A stretch of DNA of 64,000 nucleotides, from the NCBI RefSeq assembly GCF_004137355.1, contig NZ_SDVB01000238.1, positions 186,001 to 250,000 of the forward strand, given 5' to 3'. Below are positions 16,411-26,169 of this stretch, piece by piece (the first letter of the stretch is position 1; each line of letters begins with the position of its first letter). A model generated the notes under the pieces. The model made no database searches, was not told where the DNA came from, and saw only the letters and a list, made by a program, of their open reading frames with translations. Position numbers and translations under genes: made by a program. Origin of the DNA: Ciceribacter ferrooxidans. Lineage in GTDB: Bacteria; Pseudomonadota; Alphaproteobacteria; Rhizobiales; Rhizobiaceae.

Positions 16411-17660
16411 CCCACAATCTCCGCGGTTTCCAGCACGGCGTGGAAGAGCACGTCGGCGCCGGCGGCGGCCCATTCCCTGGAGATGTCTTCGGCCTCGTTG
16501 TGGCTGAGGCCGCCGACGCAGGGGCACATGACCATGGTCGCGGGCGCGACCTTGGCCGCCCAGCAGGCGTCGTGGCCGGCGCCGGAGATGATGTTCATGT
16601 GGCTGTAGCCGAGCCGTTCGGCGGCCTTGCGGACACGCTCCACCAGAACCGGGTCGAAGGTGACGGGATCGAAATGCCCGACCGCCTCGACCGAGCAGCC
16701 GACGCCGAGCGCCTCGCAGATCGCGGCCGCCTCTTTCTCGATCCGCGCGCGCATGGCGTTGAGCTTGGCGAGGTCAGGGGTGCGGATGTCGACGGTGAAG
16801 ACGACCTTGCCCGGCAGCACATTGCGGGAATTGGGCGAGAAGAAGACCTGCCCGACGCCGCCGACGGCGCCCGGCTGGTTCTCCATGGCGACCGTCTGCA
16901 CCATTTCCATGATGCGGGACATGGCAAGCCCGGCATTGACGCGCATCGCCATCGGCGTCGAGCCGGTATGGGCCTCCCTGCCGGTCAGGGTGAATTCCAG
17001 CCACCAGAGACCTTGACAGTGGGTGACGACGCCGATCTGCTTCTCCTCCGCTTCGAGGATCGGCCCCTGCTCGATGTGATACTCGAAATAGGCATGCATC
17101 TTGCGGGCGCCGACCTCTTCGTCGCCCTGCCAGCCGATGCGCTTCAACTCCTCGCCGTAGGTCTTGCCTTCGGGGTCCTTGCGGTCATAGGCGTAGTCCA
17201 GCGTATGGACGCCGGCGAAGACGCCGGAGGCGAGCATGGCCGGTGCAAAGCGCGCGCCTTCCTCGTTGGCCCAGTTGGTTACGACGATCGGATGCCGGGT
17301 CTTGATGCCCAGATCGTTCATCGAGCGGACGACTTCGAGGGCGGAGAGGACGCCGAGCACGCCGTCGAACTTGCCGCCGGTCGGCTGGGTGTCGAGATGC
17401 GAACCGACATAGACGGGAAGCGCATCCGGATCGGTGCCGGGGCGGGTCATGAACATGGTGCCCATCTTGTCGACGCCCATGGTGAGCCCGGCCTCGTCGC
17501 ACCACGTCTTGAAGAGATGGCGGCCCTCGCCGTCGGCGTCGGTCAGCGTCTGGCGATTGTTGCCGCCGGCGACGCCGGGCCCGATCCTCGCCATTTCCAT
17601 GAGTGAATCCCACAGGCGATCGCCGTTCACGCGCAAATTCTCGCCGGGTGCAGCCGTCAT
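16407..17660 (-). CDS. Zn-dependent N-carbamoyl-beta-alanine amidohydrolase (M20 family; beta-ureidopropionase)
   Basis: A 417-aa M20/ArgE-DapE-family amidohydrolase. Metal ligands are visible in GSHLDTQPTGGKFDGVLG (His, Asp), WANEEGARF (Glu), YHIEQGP (His) and SGAGHDACW (His). REAHTGSTPM is the dimer/substrate segment. It likely releases beta-alanine, CO2 and ammonia from N-carbamoyl-beta-alanine, the product of dihydropyrimidinase; allantoate or L-carbamoyl amino acids are alternative substrates of the family. ATG at 17660 follows GAGGA at good spacing. It is divergent from the RutR-like gene, with an operator-like palindrome between them. Confidence 0.9.
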   Translation of the reverse strand: MTAAPGENLRVNGDRLWDSLMEMARIGPGVAGGNNRQTLTDADGEGRHLFKTWCDEAGLTMGVDKMGTMFMTRPGTDPDALPVYVGSHLDTQPTGGKFDGVLGVLSALEVVRSMNDLGIKTRHPIVVTNWANEEGARFAPAMLASGVFAGVHTLDYAYDRKDPEGKTYGEELKRIGWQGDEEVGARKMHAYFEYHIEQGPILEAEEKQIGVVTHCQGLWWLEFTLTGREAHTGSTPMAMRVNAGLAMSRIMEMVQTVAMENQPGAVGGVGQVFFSPNSRNVLPGKVVFTVDIRTPDLAKLNAMRARIEKEAAAICEALGVGCSVEAVGHFDPVTFDPVLVERVRKAAERLGYSHMNIISGAGHDACWAAKVAPATMVMCPCVGGLSHNEAEDISREWAAAGADVLFHAVLETAEIVG

Positions 17661-17800
17661 TGCAAAGTCCTCACCAGTTTTTCGACGGGGCCATGCAAGG
17701 CGCATGCCCTCTTTTTTGTTCCCGTGGTCCCCGGCGGCCTCTTCGTGCCTTGTCCGGTGTCACATCCCTAGTTGCCTTTGTCAGACAACTGACGGATAAT

Positions 17801-17816
17801 TTGACCGATTGGTAAA
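17801..17816. promoter_or_regulatory. RutR-like operator TTGACC-GATT-GGTAAA
   Basis: A 16-bp near-palindrome that differs from the Escherichia coli RutR consensus TTGACCA-NN-TGGTCAA at two positions. It sits between the divergent amidohydrolase and RutR-like genes. A similar palindrome precedes preT (26170-26185), suggesting shared repression relieved by uracil or thymine. Confidence 0.65.
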
Positions 17817-17950
17817 CATTACTACTTCCATCGCCGCACTCAAGCCGGAAAAATCAAAAAGACACGACAATTTGGCGGGCAATTGCCGAAAAGATGTGCA
17901 GCGGAAAAAGGCAGTGACAGCGGCGGTCGACGGGCAACAGGAGGAACGGC

Positions 17951-18598
17951 ATGGCGATACCGAGGGCGGCACAGACGCAGCGCCGGACGCGCATCCAGGA
18001 GGAGAAGGAGGAGGTGATCCTCGAAGCCGCCCTGGACGTGTTTTCCCGCCGGGGCTTCCGGGGTGCGACCATCGACCAGATCGCCGAGGTCGCCGGCATG
18101 TCGAAGCCGAACCTGCTCTATTATTTCCGCACCAAGGAAGCGATGCACCGTACCCTGATCGACCGGGTGCTCGACACTTGGCTCGAGCCGCTGCGCGCCT
18201 TCGACGCGGAAGGTGATCCGGAGGAGGAGGTGCGCTCCTACATTCGGCGCAAGCTCGAAATGGCGCGTGATTTTCCGCGCGAAAGCCGTCTCTTCGCCAA
18301 CGAGATCCTGCAGGGCGCGCCGAACATCGAGGATGTGCTCAAGGGACCGCTGAAGGCGCTGGTCGACGAGAAGGCGGAAGTGATTCGAAGCTGGATTCGC
18401 GACGGCAAGATCGTCGACTGCGATCCCTACCACCTGATCTTCTCGATCTGGTCGACGACCCAGCACTATGCCGATTTCGACGTTCAGGTGCGGGCCGTTC
18501 TCGGTGAAGGCCGGGCCTGCGACGATCGTTTCGAGGATGCGGCGCGTTTCCTCGAAGCCTTCTTTGTGCGCGGGCTGATCCCCGTAACGGGCCGCTGA
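17951..18598 (+). CDS. rutR: TetR-family regulator, RutR-like
   Basis: A 215-aa TetR protein. The N-terminal HTH is GATIDQIAEVAGMSKPNLLYYF (about residues 38-58). The C-terminal domain resembles RutR/TetR_C ligand domains (ESRLFANEILQGAPNI, YHLIFSIWSTTQHYADF), with an intact aromatic pocket. Escherichia coli RutR senses uracil/thymine and controls pyrimidine and purine genes. Placement beside the amidohydrolase and an operator-like palindrome supports the same role. Its stop abuts the convergent DMT transporter stop. Confidence 0.88.
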   Translation: MAIPRAAQTQRRTRIQEEKEEVILEAALDVFSRRGFRGATIDQIAEVAGMSKPNLLYYFRTKEAMHRTLIDRVLDTWLEPLRAFDAEGDPEEEVRSYIRRKLEMARDFPRESRLFANEILQGAPNIEDVLKGPLKALVDEKAEVIRSWIRDGKIVDCDPYHLIFSIWSTTQHYADFDVQVRAVLGEGRACDDRFEDAARFLEAFFVRGLIPVTGR

Positions 18599-19528
18599 TC
18601 AGTCCGGCAGCCGCGCCATCAGGAGGAGGCCGCCTGCGGTCACCAGCGCGCCGGCGAAGACGGAGGCTGAAGCCCAGCCGTGGCCGATCAGGCCTTCCAG
18701 GACGATGATGAACGTCGGCGTCAGGTAACCGTAGCCGAGCACCTTCGGTGCTGGAAGGCGCATCGAGGCGAACTGTAAGAGGAAGAAGGTGATGCCGGTG
18801 GTAACGACCGCGAGATAGAGCGCCGCAAACCAGACGAAGCCGGGCAGGGCGGCGTAGTCGATGCTCGCGAGCTGCGGCGTCGCCGGGATAAGAATGAAGA
18901 AGAGCGTGCAGACTGTCGCCCAGAAGACGAAGACGATCGCCGGTTCGCCGCGATTGAAGCGGCGGAGCAGCGGCACGTAAGCCGCGTGGCAGAGCACGCC
19001 GACGAAATAGATGAGCTCGCCGCGACCGACGTCGAAGGCGAGGAGTGCAGCGAGGTCGCCGCGAAAGATCACCCAGATGGCGCCGACGGCGGCCAGCAGC
19101 AGGCTCAGCAGAACGTTCGGCCGGGTGCGCTGACGCATCAGCATCCAGGCGAAGACGGCGCTTGCGAGCGGCATCAGCGTGAACACCGCGCCGGTCGCAA
19201 CGGGTGCTGTGAACTGCAGCGCGATGAACATGGTGACCATGTAGACCGCCATCAACAGGCCGAGGACGAAGAAGCGCGCCGGTTCGGAGGGCAGGCTGAA
19301 GCGGTGTCGGAACACGCCGAAACACAAGGTCCCGATGACGGCGACGGTTGCCCCATAGCGCACCGCCTGCAACGCGATCGGCGGCATCGAGCGTGTGGCA
19401 AGGCCGCCGATCGAGAAGGACGAGGCGATCAGCATGGCAAAGAGCAGCATGGCGAGATGGGCCAGCAGCTTCTGCCGCCCGGTGGCGTGGACATTGTGCC
19501 TGTTTGCGGACGTTTGCTCGTTCGTCAT
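18599..19528 (-). CDS. EamA/DMT-family transporter
   Basis: About 309 aa with ten membrane helices in two EamA repeats (first from about residue 20, second from about residue 165). Start MTNEQ at 19528 is chosen for the AGGGA located 6-7 bases upstream; an ATG two codons earlier is possible. DMT transporters usually export amino acids or metabolites; the substrate is unknown. It lies convergent to the RutR-like gene and is not obviously part of the pyrimidine operons. Confidence 0.85.
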   Translation of the reverse strand: MTNEQTSANRHNVHATGRQKLLAHLAMLLFAMLIASSFSIGGLATRSMPPIALQAVRYGATVAVIGTLCFGVFRHRFSLPSEPARFFVLGLLMAVYMVTMFIALQFTAPVATGAVFTLMPLASAVFAWMLMRQRTRPNVLLSLLLAAVGAIWVIFRGDLAALLAFDVGRGELIYFVGVLCHAAYVPLLRRFNRGEPAIVFVFWATVCTLFFILIPATPQLASIDYAALPGFVWFAALYLAVVTTGITFFLLQFASMRLPAPKVLGYGYLTPTFIIVLEGLIGHGWASASVFAGALVTAGGLLLMARLPD

Positions 19529-19642
19529 GACCATTCCCTGTCGATCGCGACGCACGCCGCGGCACCGCCGTAGCATGGCGCGCGGGTGCCCGGAAGAAGT
19601 GATTTCGGTGCGAGCCTCGTGCCGGCGGCCTGCGGACACCGG

Positions 19643-20479
19643 TCAGCGCATGCGGAGAATCATCGCGCCGGCGGCGATGATGAGTGCAGCGGCGATCCTC
19701 GCGCGGCCGACCTTTTCCTTGAGCACGAGCCCGGAGATCGCCGCGCCGAACAGGATCGACGTCTCCCGGAGCGCTGCGACGACCGCAACGGGCGCGAGCG
19801 TCATCGCCCAGAGCGCGATGCCGTAGGAGGAGAGCGTCCCGATGCCGCCGATCAGCCCGAGATGCCAGTTGCCGGCGGTGTAGCGCCGGAAGACATCAGG
19901 GCGGGTGAGGAGGGCCCAGAGCACCAGCGGCGGGCCGGTGAGGAGCGAAAGCCAGAGCGTGTAGGCCGCCGGCGACCCGGAGAGCCGGACGCCGGCGCCG
20001 TCCACCAGTGTGTAGCCGGCGATGACCACGGCGTTCATGAGGGCGAGCAGAACGCCGGTCCGGCTGTCGCGTCCCGGGATGCCACCCGTCATGCTGAGGA
20101 TGCCGGTGGAGATGACGGCGACGCCGATCCAGCCGGCCGTCGAAAGGGGGTCTCCGATCCAGGCGGTGCTTGCGAGCGCGACGAGCAGGGGTGCTGTTCC
20201 ACGCATCAACGGATAGGTCTGGCTCATGTCGGCGGCATGGTAGGCGCGGGCGACGAGCACGAAGTATCCGACCTGGAGGACGGTCGATGTGGCGATGAAG
20301 GGCCAGCTCGCCGGTGCCGGAGACGGCAGGAAGGGAAGCACGACCGCGGCGATCAGCGAGGCGGAGCCCGCGACGAGCACCGTCGTCAGGAGCTTGTCAC
20401 CGGCGCCCTTGACGAGTGCGTTCCATGTTGCATGCAGGGCTGCGGCGAAAAGGACGATGACGAAGACGGAGAGGGCCAA
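19643..20479 (-). CDS. EamA/DMT-family transporter (second)
   Basis: A 278-aa protein with about ten membrane helices and two EamA repeats (ALHATWNALVKGAGDK at the start, second repeat from about residue 145, end ALIIAAGAMILRMR). It is transcribed 3 bp downstream of the GGDEF-EAL gene and 114 bp ahead of the other DMT transporter. The substrate is unknown; efflux of a metabolite is the usual role. Confidence 0.85.
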   Translation of the reverse strand: MALSVFVIVLFAAALHATWNALVKGAGDKLLTTVLVAGSASLIAAVVLPFLPSPAPASWPFIATSTVLQVGYFVLVARAYHAADMSQTYPLMRGTAPLLVALASTAWIGDPLSTAGWIGVAVISTGILSMTGGIPGRDSRTGVLLALMNAVVIAGYTLVDGAGVRLSGSPAAYTLWLSLLTGPPLVLWALLTRPDVFRRYTAGNWHLGLIGGIGTLSSYGIALWAMTLAPVAVVAALRETSILFGAAISGLVLKEKVGRARIAAALIIAAGAMILRMR

Positions 20480-20482
20480 GGA

Positions 20483-23170
20483 TTACGCCGATCGGCTGTT
20501 GTCTGTGGCAGCACCCTGCCGTTCCTTCGCAAACTGCAGGAAGGCCGCCCCGTCCATGGGGCGGGCGAGCGCGTAACCCTGCAGGGACTGGCAACCGAGG
20601 TCGCGCAGTATTGCGGCGTGCTCCATCGTTTCCACGCCTTCGGCGACGATCTCGATGCCGAGCGAGCGGCCGATATCGACGATCGAGCTGATCAGGCGGC
20701 GCTGTGCCGGCGACTCGATGATCGGATAGGTCAGTTGCCGGTCGATCTTCAGCCGGCGCGGGGAAATCTGCAGCAGCGACAGGATGGAGGCATAGCCGGT
20801 GCCGAAATCGTCGATCTCGATGTCGATGCCGTGGCGCCTGATCCGTTCGATATTCTCGACGATCGCCGAACCCTTGTCATCGAAGGAGATCGACTCGAGC
20901 AGTTCGAAGGACAGGCTTCCGGGCAGAAGCTCCAGCCGGGCGAGGTGCTGGAACAGGCTTTCGTCGAAGAGACGCTGCGCCGAGATGTTGACCGAGACCT
21001 TGCTGATGTCGAGGTCGTTGGCCCGCCAGCGTGCGAGCTGGAACAGCGCCTGGTCGAGGATCAACGCGTCGATCTGCGAGACGACGTTGAGGTTCTCGGC
21101 GACCTTGAGGAACTTGTCGGGGCCGAGAATGCCGAGTTCCGGGTGGTCCCAGCGCGCAAGCGCTTCGACGCCTGAAATCTCCAGCGTATGGGCGTCGAAC
21201 TGGGGCTGGAAGTAGGCGACGAAGCCGTTCTGCTCAAGCGACCGGAGGATGGCGTCCGCGGTCTTCTTGGTATGGATGGTCAGCGATTTCAGGTCGTCGT
21301 TGTAGCGTTCGACGCGGTTGCGACCGTGCCGCTTCGCCTCGTAAAGCGCAATGTCGGCATTGACGAGCAACTCTTCGATCTGCATGTCCGCGTCGGCGCG
21401 CGAGGCGACGCCGATGCTCGCGCCGATGCGGCACTCGTGTCCTGCATAGTTGAGGGGATGGTTGATCGCATCGATGAGCCGCTTGGCAAGATCGAAGTGT
21501 TCGCGTTCGTTGAAGGCGCCCGCGCAGACGACGACGAATTCGTCACCGCCGATGCGGGCAACGAAATCCTCCGCTCGGATGCTCTCGCGCAACCGAAGTG
21601 CCGCCTGTCTCAGGATGTGATCGCCCGCGCCGTGCCCGAGCGTATCGTTGATGTCCTTGAAGCGGTCGAGATCGATGTGAAGCAGTGTGAAGTGTTCCGG
21701 GTCCCCGGCCTTTTCGCCGAGCGTCGCAAGATACTGGTCGAGATAGCGCCTGTTCGGCAGGCTGGTCAGGGCATCGTGGAGCGAGTTGTGCTCCATGTGC
21801 TGGCGGGCGAGCTCGAGCTCGCGGTTCTGCGATTCCGCCTGCGCTTTGGCCTCACGCAGTTCCTGCTGCAGCGTGATGTCCGCCGTGACGTTCCAGTTGA
21901 CCCCCACCATCTTCCGGCGAAGGCGGGAGTCACGGTAGGTGGTGCCGAGCGCGCGGATATGACGGACCTGGCCGGATGGGGTGACGATGCGGAATTCGGT
22001 CGCGTAGTCCGTGCCCTCATCGAGGCAGGTGTGAAAGACCCTTTCAGCCTCCTCCAGATCGTCCGGATGGATCGCGGTCCGCCACAGCTCGTAGGTGTTG
22101 CGGACGGCGGACGTCTGCACTCCGTAGAGTTGCGCCATCCGTCCGTCCCAGTCGAGGTTGCCGGTCGCCAGGTCGAGTTCCCAGACCCCGATCTTCGAGG
22201 CCTCGAGAGCGATGTCGAGCCGGTGCGAGAGGGCGTGAAGCTCTTCCTGGTGACGGGACAGGACGGCAATATTCTTTTGCCGTTCCCGCAGAAGGCGGGC
22301 GACCCAGATGACCGGTGCCAGGATCATGGCGCCGACCGCCAACATCAACAGGCGCGAGACCCACATCTCCGCCTGGGGCTGGCTCCAGCCGCCTTTCGGG
22401 ACCGCGGCGATCTTCCAGCTCTCGTGGCCGAAGTTGATGAGCATGCTGACCGGCGTCTTCGCGAATATCGCGGAGTCGCCGTAAAAGGTCTCGATCAGCC
22501 GGCCGCCTTCGGTCGTCGCAATGGCGATGTCGATGCCGAGGGAGTTGGCGAAGAGGCCGCTGTCGGCGAACAGCTTCTCGATGTCCACGACCCCCGAGAT
22601 GATGCCCCACAGCGAAGGCGCGGCGCCCGCCTTCTCGACCATGACCGGGTAGCGCACGATAAGGCCGCGGCCGCCCTGGATGAGGTTGATGGGGCCGGTG
22701 ACGACGAAGTTTCCGGTCTCCGCGGCCTTAAGTGCGCCGTCTCGCTGGGCCGCGTTGGTGCGGTAGTCGAGGCCGATGACGGCCTTGTTGGGTTCGTATG
22801 GATAGGCGTAGGCGACCTTCAGATCGGGAGCACCGACGACGTTGCGCAGTTGTGATTTCGCGCTCAGGATCCGTTTCGAGAGCGCCGCGAACCGGTCCCC
22901 GTCGATCGTCTGTTCTGTTTCGAGCGCCGCGACGAGGCCTTTGAGCAACTGGATGTTCGCGCTCATGTTGCCTTCGAGCTTGGCCCGGATGAGCCCGAGA
23001 TTTTCCGTCACTTCGGCCCGAAGATTGTCCATGCTGATTTGCTGGCGCTGCTTTTCCGCATAGGCCATGGAAATCGCGACCGCCGCCACGACGATGATCG
23101 CCGGCAGGTAGTAGGGCAGGACGGACCGGAAGTATTTCCAGGTCATACGTCTGTCGTCGGTGGGGATCAT
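20483..23170 (-). CDS. CHASE-PAS-GGDEF-EAL cyclic-di-GMP signalling protein
   Basis: An 895-aa membrane protein. The first helix (about residues 17-37) is followed by a periplasmic CHASE domain (YAYPYEPNKAVIGLDYRTN). A second helix (about 275-300) is followed by a PAS domain (SKIGVWELDLATGNLDWDG) and its PAC. The GGDEF domain has an intact A-site (GGDEF at 541-545). The EAL domain starts near residue 668, with catalytic residues retained (GVEALARW, SVNISAQRL, ELLES, IDDFGTGYAS, KIDRQL, AEGVE). Both cyclase and phosphodiesterase activities are possible; external cues would act through CHASE. Gene context gives no pathway. Confidence 0.93.
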   Translation of the reverse strand: MIPTDDRRMTWKYFRSVLPYYLPAIIVVAAVAISMAYAEKQRQQISMDNLRAEVTENLGLIRAKLEGNMSANIQLLKGLVAALETEQTIDGDRFAALSKRILSAKSQLRNVVGAPDLKVAYAYPYEPNKAVIGLDYRTNAAQRDGALKAAETGNFVVTGPINLIQGGRGLIVRYPVMVEKAGAAPSLWGIISGVVDIEKLFADSGLFANSLGIDIAIATTEGGRLIETFYGDSAIFAKTPVSMLINFGHESWKIAAVPKGGWSQPQAEMWVSRLLMLAVGAMILAPVIWVARLLRERQKNIAVLSRHQEELHALSHRLDIALEASKIGVWELDLATGNLDWDGRMAQLYGVQTSAVRNTYELWRTAIHPDDLEEAERVFHTCLDEGTDYATEFRIVTPSGQVRHIRALGTTYRDSRLRRKMVGVNWNVTADITLQQELREAKAQAESQNRELELARQHMEHNSLHDALTSLPNRRYLDQYLATLGEKAGDPEHFTLLHIDLDRFKDINDTLGHGAGDHILRQAALRLRESIRAEDFVARIGGDEFVVVCAGAFNEREHFDLAKRLIDAINHPLNYAGHECRIGASIGVASRADADMQIEELLVNADIALYEAKRHGRNRVERYNDDLKSLTIHTKKTADAILRSLEQNGFVAYFQPQFDAHTLEISGVEALARWDHPELGILGPDKFLKVAENLNVVSQIDALILDQALFQLARWRANDLDISKVSVNISAQRLFDESLFQHLARLELLPGSLSFELLESISFDDKGSAIVENIERIRRHGIDIEIDDFGTGYASILSLLQISPRRLKIDRQLTYPIIESPAQRRLISSIVDIGRSLGIEIVAEGVETMEHAAILRDLGCQSLQGYALARPMDGAAFLQFAKERQGAATDNSRSA

Positions 23171-23344
23171 GTTCGAAACGGATCAATAAACGGATTGAGT
23201 GGCGACAAAAACTAAGGAGACCTCCCTTGTACAAACTGCAGCATGGAGGAAACCCTTGAAGAATTTCTGAATCGAGTTGTGGACGCCCTGATACCTTACC
23301 TTGGGTGGCTGACGGCACGAACGGGCGGCCGAAGGAGCGCCGCA

Positions 23345-23376
23345 AAAGAAGACAGGGCCGCGGTTTGCGCGGCCCT
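23345..23376 (-). terminator. Terminator after preTA
   Basis: Stem AGGGCCGCG (23354-23362) pairs with CGCGGCCCT (23368-23376). On the minus strand it is followed by TCTTCTTTTG. It lies 44 bp beyond the preA stop codon. Confidence 0.75.
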
Positions 23377-23419
23377 GCAATACGATCAGATTTCTGAGGC
23401 GACAGGAGCGTCGCGAAGA

Positions 23420-24733
23420 CTATTCCGCCGCCTGCACCGCCATCGGATTGTTCGGATGGGTCGTCCAGTTGGCGTAGTTCGGGTCGACCGGCCTCCCGGT
23501 ACGCTGGTCGATCGTGCCGGGTTCGAGGCCCACCATGGTGATGCAGTTCTCGACCGGACAGACGTTGACGCAGAGATTGCAGCCGACGCATTCCTCTTCC
23601 TTGACCTCGAAGTGGCGAACACCGTCGACCATGTTGGTGATCGCCTGATGCGAGGTGTCCTCACAGGCGATGTGGCAGCGGCCACACTTGATGCAGGCGT
23701 CCTGGTCGATGTGCGCCTTGGCGATGTAGTTGAGGTTCAGGTATTTCCAGTCGGTGACGTTCGGCACCGCGCGGCCGCAGATGTCGTCGAGGCTGCGATG
23801 CCCCTTGGCGTCCATCCAGTCGGAAAGTCCGGTGATCATCTCCTGGACGATCTTGAAGCCGTAGGTCATGGCCGCGGTGCAGACCTGCACGTTGCCGGCG
23901 CCGAGCGCCAGGAACTCCGCCGCATCGCGCCATGTGGTGACGCCACCGATGCCGGAGATCGGCAGGCCATAGGTCTCCGGATCGCGGGCGATCTCTGCCA
24001 CCATGTTGAGCGCGATCGGCTTGACGGCCGGACCGCAATAGCCGCCATGGGTGCCCTTGCCGCCGACCGTCGGGTTCGGCGCGAAGCTGTCGAGGTCGAC
24101 CGAAACGATCGAGTTGATCGTATTGATCAGCGACACGGCATCGGTGCCGCCGGCCTTCGCCGCGCGGGCCGGCTTGCGGATGTCGGTGATATTCGGCGTC
24201 AGCTTGGTGATGACGGGCATGCGGGTGTACTGCTTGCACCAGCGCACGACCATTTCGATATATTCCGGCACCTGACCGACCGCGGCACCCATGCCGCGCT
24301 CGGACATGCCGTGCGGACAGCCGAAATTGAGCTCGATGCCGTCGGCGCCGGTTTCCTCGACGAGCGGCAGGATAGCCTTCCACTCCTCCTCGACGCAGGG
24401 GACCATGATCGAGGCGATCAGCGCGCGGTCCGGCCAGTTCTTCTTGACCATCTTCATCTCCTGCAGGTTCACCTGCAGCGGACGGTCGGTGATGAGCTCG
24501 ATGTTGTTGAGCCCGAGAAGCCGGCGATCGGCACCCCAGATCGCGCCGTAGCGCGGGCCGTTGACGTTGACGACCGGGGGGCCTTCCGAGCCGAGCGTCT
24601 TCCAGACGACGCCACCCCAGCCGGCCTTGAAGGCGCGCTCGACATTGTAGGCCTTGTCGGTCGGCGGCGCAGAGGCAAGCCAGAACGGGTTCGGTGACTT
24701 GATGCCGACGAAGTTGTTGCGAAGATCAGCCAT
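23420..24733 (-). CDS. preA: NAD-dependent dihydropyrimidine dehydrogenase subunit PreA
   Basis: A 437-aa protein. The N-terminal FMN-binding TIM barrel of the dihydroorotate dehydrogenase type is seen in PNPFWLASAPPTDKAYNVERAF, ELNFGCPHGMSERGMG (active-site Cys), KLTPNITDI and GIGGVTTWRDAAEF. The C-terminal region has two 4Fe-4S motifs (CIKCGRCHIACE and CVGCNLCVNVCP). With PreT it reduces uracil and thymine to dihydropyrimidines using NADH, the first step of reductive pyrimidine catabolism. It starts 18 bp after preT and ends before a terminator. Confidence 0.97.
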   Translation of the reverse strand: MADLRNNFVGIKSPNPFWLASAPPTDKAYNVERAFKAGWGGVVWKTLGSEGPPVVNVNGPRYGAIWGADRRLLGLNNIELITDRPLQVNLQEMKMVKKNWPDRALIASIMVPCVEEEWKAILPLVEETGADGIELNFGCPHGMSERGMGAAVGQVPEYIEMVVRWCKQYTRMPVITKLTPNITDIRKPARAAKAGGTDAVSLINTINSIVSVDLDSFAPNPTVGGKGTHGGYCGPAVKPIALNMVAEIARDPETYGLPISGIGGVTTWRDAAEFLALGAGNVQVCTAAMTYGFKIVQEMITGLSDWMDAKGHRSLDDICGRAVPNVTDWKYLNLNYIAKAHIDQDACIKCGRCHIACEDTSHQAITNMVDGVRHFEVKEEECVGCNLCVNVCPVENCITMVGLEPGTIDQRTGRPVDPNYANWTTHPNNPMAVQAAE

Positions 24734-24751
24734 GATATCTCTCCCGATCGT

Positions 24752-26113
24752 TCAAGCGACAGCGGTGACACCCGCCGCCGCAGCGGCGAGAGACCGGTTG
24801 ATGCTTTCGGCCGCGTCGCGGCCCATGGCGACGGCGGAAACCGTCAGGTCCTTGCCGCCGGCCGCGCAGTCGCCGCCGGCCCACACACCGGGAAGAGAGG
24901 TGCGGCCATCGGCGTCGATCGCGATTTTGCCGCCCTCGAGCTTCACTCCGTCGAGGCCGAGCGGATCGAGCCTCTGGCCGATCGCCACCAAGACCTGGTC
25001 GGCCTTGATCTCGGCGGTGTGGCCGGTGCCCTTCATCATGCCGTTTTCGACGTGAGTGTACTCGAAAGTGATGGCCGAGACATGCCCGTGGTGATGGGCG
25101 ACCTCCTTCGGTTGCAACCAATGGCGGATGGTGACGCCCTTCGAAGCGGCGAGGTCCTGCTCGAACTCCGAGGCGTTCATGTGCTCCTTGCCGCGGCGAT
25201 AGCAGATCGTCACGTTTTCGGCGCCGAGCAGCTTCGCCTGCACGCCGGCGTCGATCGCAGTCATGCCGCCACCGATGACCACGACGTCGCGGCCGACCGG
25301 AACGTCGCCCTTGCTCGTCGCCTCGCGCAGGTTGGCGATGAACTCGACGGCATCCGCCACGCCGTTGATGTCGGCGCCCGGAATACCGAGCATGTTGACG
25401 TTGCCGAGGCCGGTGCCGAGGAAGACGGCGTCGTGTTTCGCCTGGAGGTCCGCCAGCGTGAAATCGCGGCCGAGCATCTCGCCGTTGATGACGTCGATAT
25501 TGCCGATCGAGAGCACGTAGTCGACTTCCGTCTGGGCGAAGTCGTTGGTCGCCTTGTAGGCTGCGATGCCGTATTCGTTGAGGCCGCCCGCCTTCTCGCG
25601 GTGATCGTAGATGGTCACGCGGTGGCCGTGCATCGCAAGCCGGTGTGCGCAGGCGAGACCCGCCGGGCCGGCGCCGACGACGGCGACGCTTCTGCCGCTC
25701 GAGGCCGCAGGCTGATAGAACTGGCGCCCCTCGTCGATCGCGAGATCGGTGGCGTAGCGCTGCAGCCGGCCGATCTCGACCGGGCGCTCCTCGGCCGTGT
25801 TGCGCACGCAGGCCTCCTCGCAGAGCGTTTCGGTGGGACAGACGCGGGCGCACATGCCGCCGAGGATGTTCTGGTCGAAGATCGTCTTCGCCGCGCCGGT
25901 CGCGTTGCCGGTCGCGATCTGGCGGATGAACATCGGAATGTCGATGGCCGTGGGACAGGCCGTCATGCACGGCGCGTCGTGACAGAAATAGCACCGGTCG
26001 GAGGCCACCAGTGCCTCGTGGTCGCCGAGGCGGGGGTGCAGGTCGGAGAAATTCTTTGCATATTCGGCAGCGTCGAGCCGCCCGGCCTTCAGGCCCGGTT
26101 CCAGTCTTCGCAT
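24752..26113 (-). CDS. preT: NAD-dependent dihydropyrimidine dehydrogenase subunit PreT
   Basis: A 453-aa flavoprotein of the GltD-like class. The N-terminal iron-sulfur domain has CYFCHDAPCMTACP and CARVCPTETLCEEAC. The FAD fold follows (VAVVGAGPAGLACAHRL), then the NAD fold (VVVIGGGMTAIDAG), and the FAD-closing motif PGVWAGGDCA. It passes electrons from NADH to PreA. First gene of the preTA operon. A RutR-like palindrome lies about 57 bp upstream of its start, tying it to the hydA/amidohydrolase locus. Confidence 0.96.
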   Translation of the reverse strand: MRRLEPGLKAGRLDAAEYAKNFSDLHPRLGDHEALVASDRCYFCHDAPCMTACPTAIDIPMFIRQIATGNATGAAKTIFDQNILGGMCARVCPTETLCEEACVRNTAEERPVEIGRLQRYATDLAIDEGRQFYQPAASSGRSVAVVGAGPAGLACAHRLAMHGHRVTIYDHREKAGGLNEYGIAAYKATNDFAQTEVDYVLSIGNIDVINGEMLGRDFTLADLQAKHDAVFLGTGLGNVNMLGIPGADINGVADAVEFIANLREATSKGDVPVGRDVVVIGGGMTAIDAGVQAKLLGAENVTICYRRGKEHMNASEFEQDLAASKGVTIRHWLQPKEVAHHHGHVSAITFEYTHVENGMMKGTGHTAEIKADQVLVAIGQRLDPLGLDGVKLEGGKIAIDADGRTSLPGVWAGGDCAAGGKDLTVSAVAMGRDAAESINRSLAAAAAGVTAVA

Positions 26114-26169
26114 CGCAGTTCCCTCTTTTTTATGGCGCGATTGCCATGACGGTAACTCAAGACAAAAAA

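Noticed and set aside
19586-22855. Long plus-strand open frames (529 and 555 residues) opposite a DMT transporter and the GGDEF-EAL gene
   Set aside because: No domain resemblance, no good ribosome site, and the opposite strand carries complete conserved motifs.
23243-24697. A plus-strand frame beginning MEETLEEFLNRVV in the gap after the GGDEF-EAL gene
   Set aside because: The first 20 residues look protein-like, but the frame runs through the preTA terminator hairpin and then antisense to preA without any recognisable domain.
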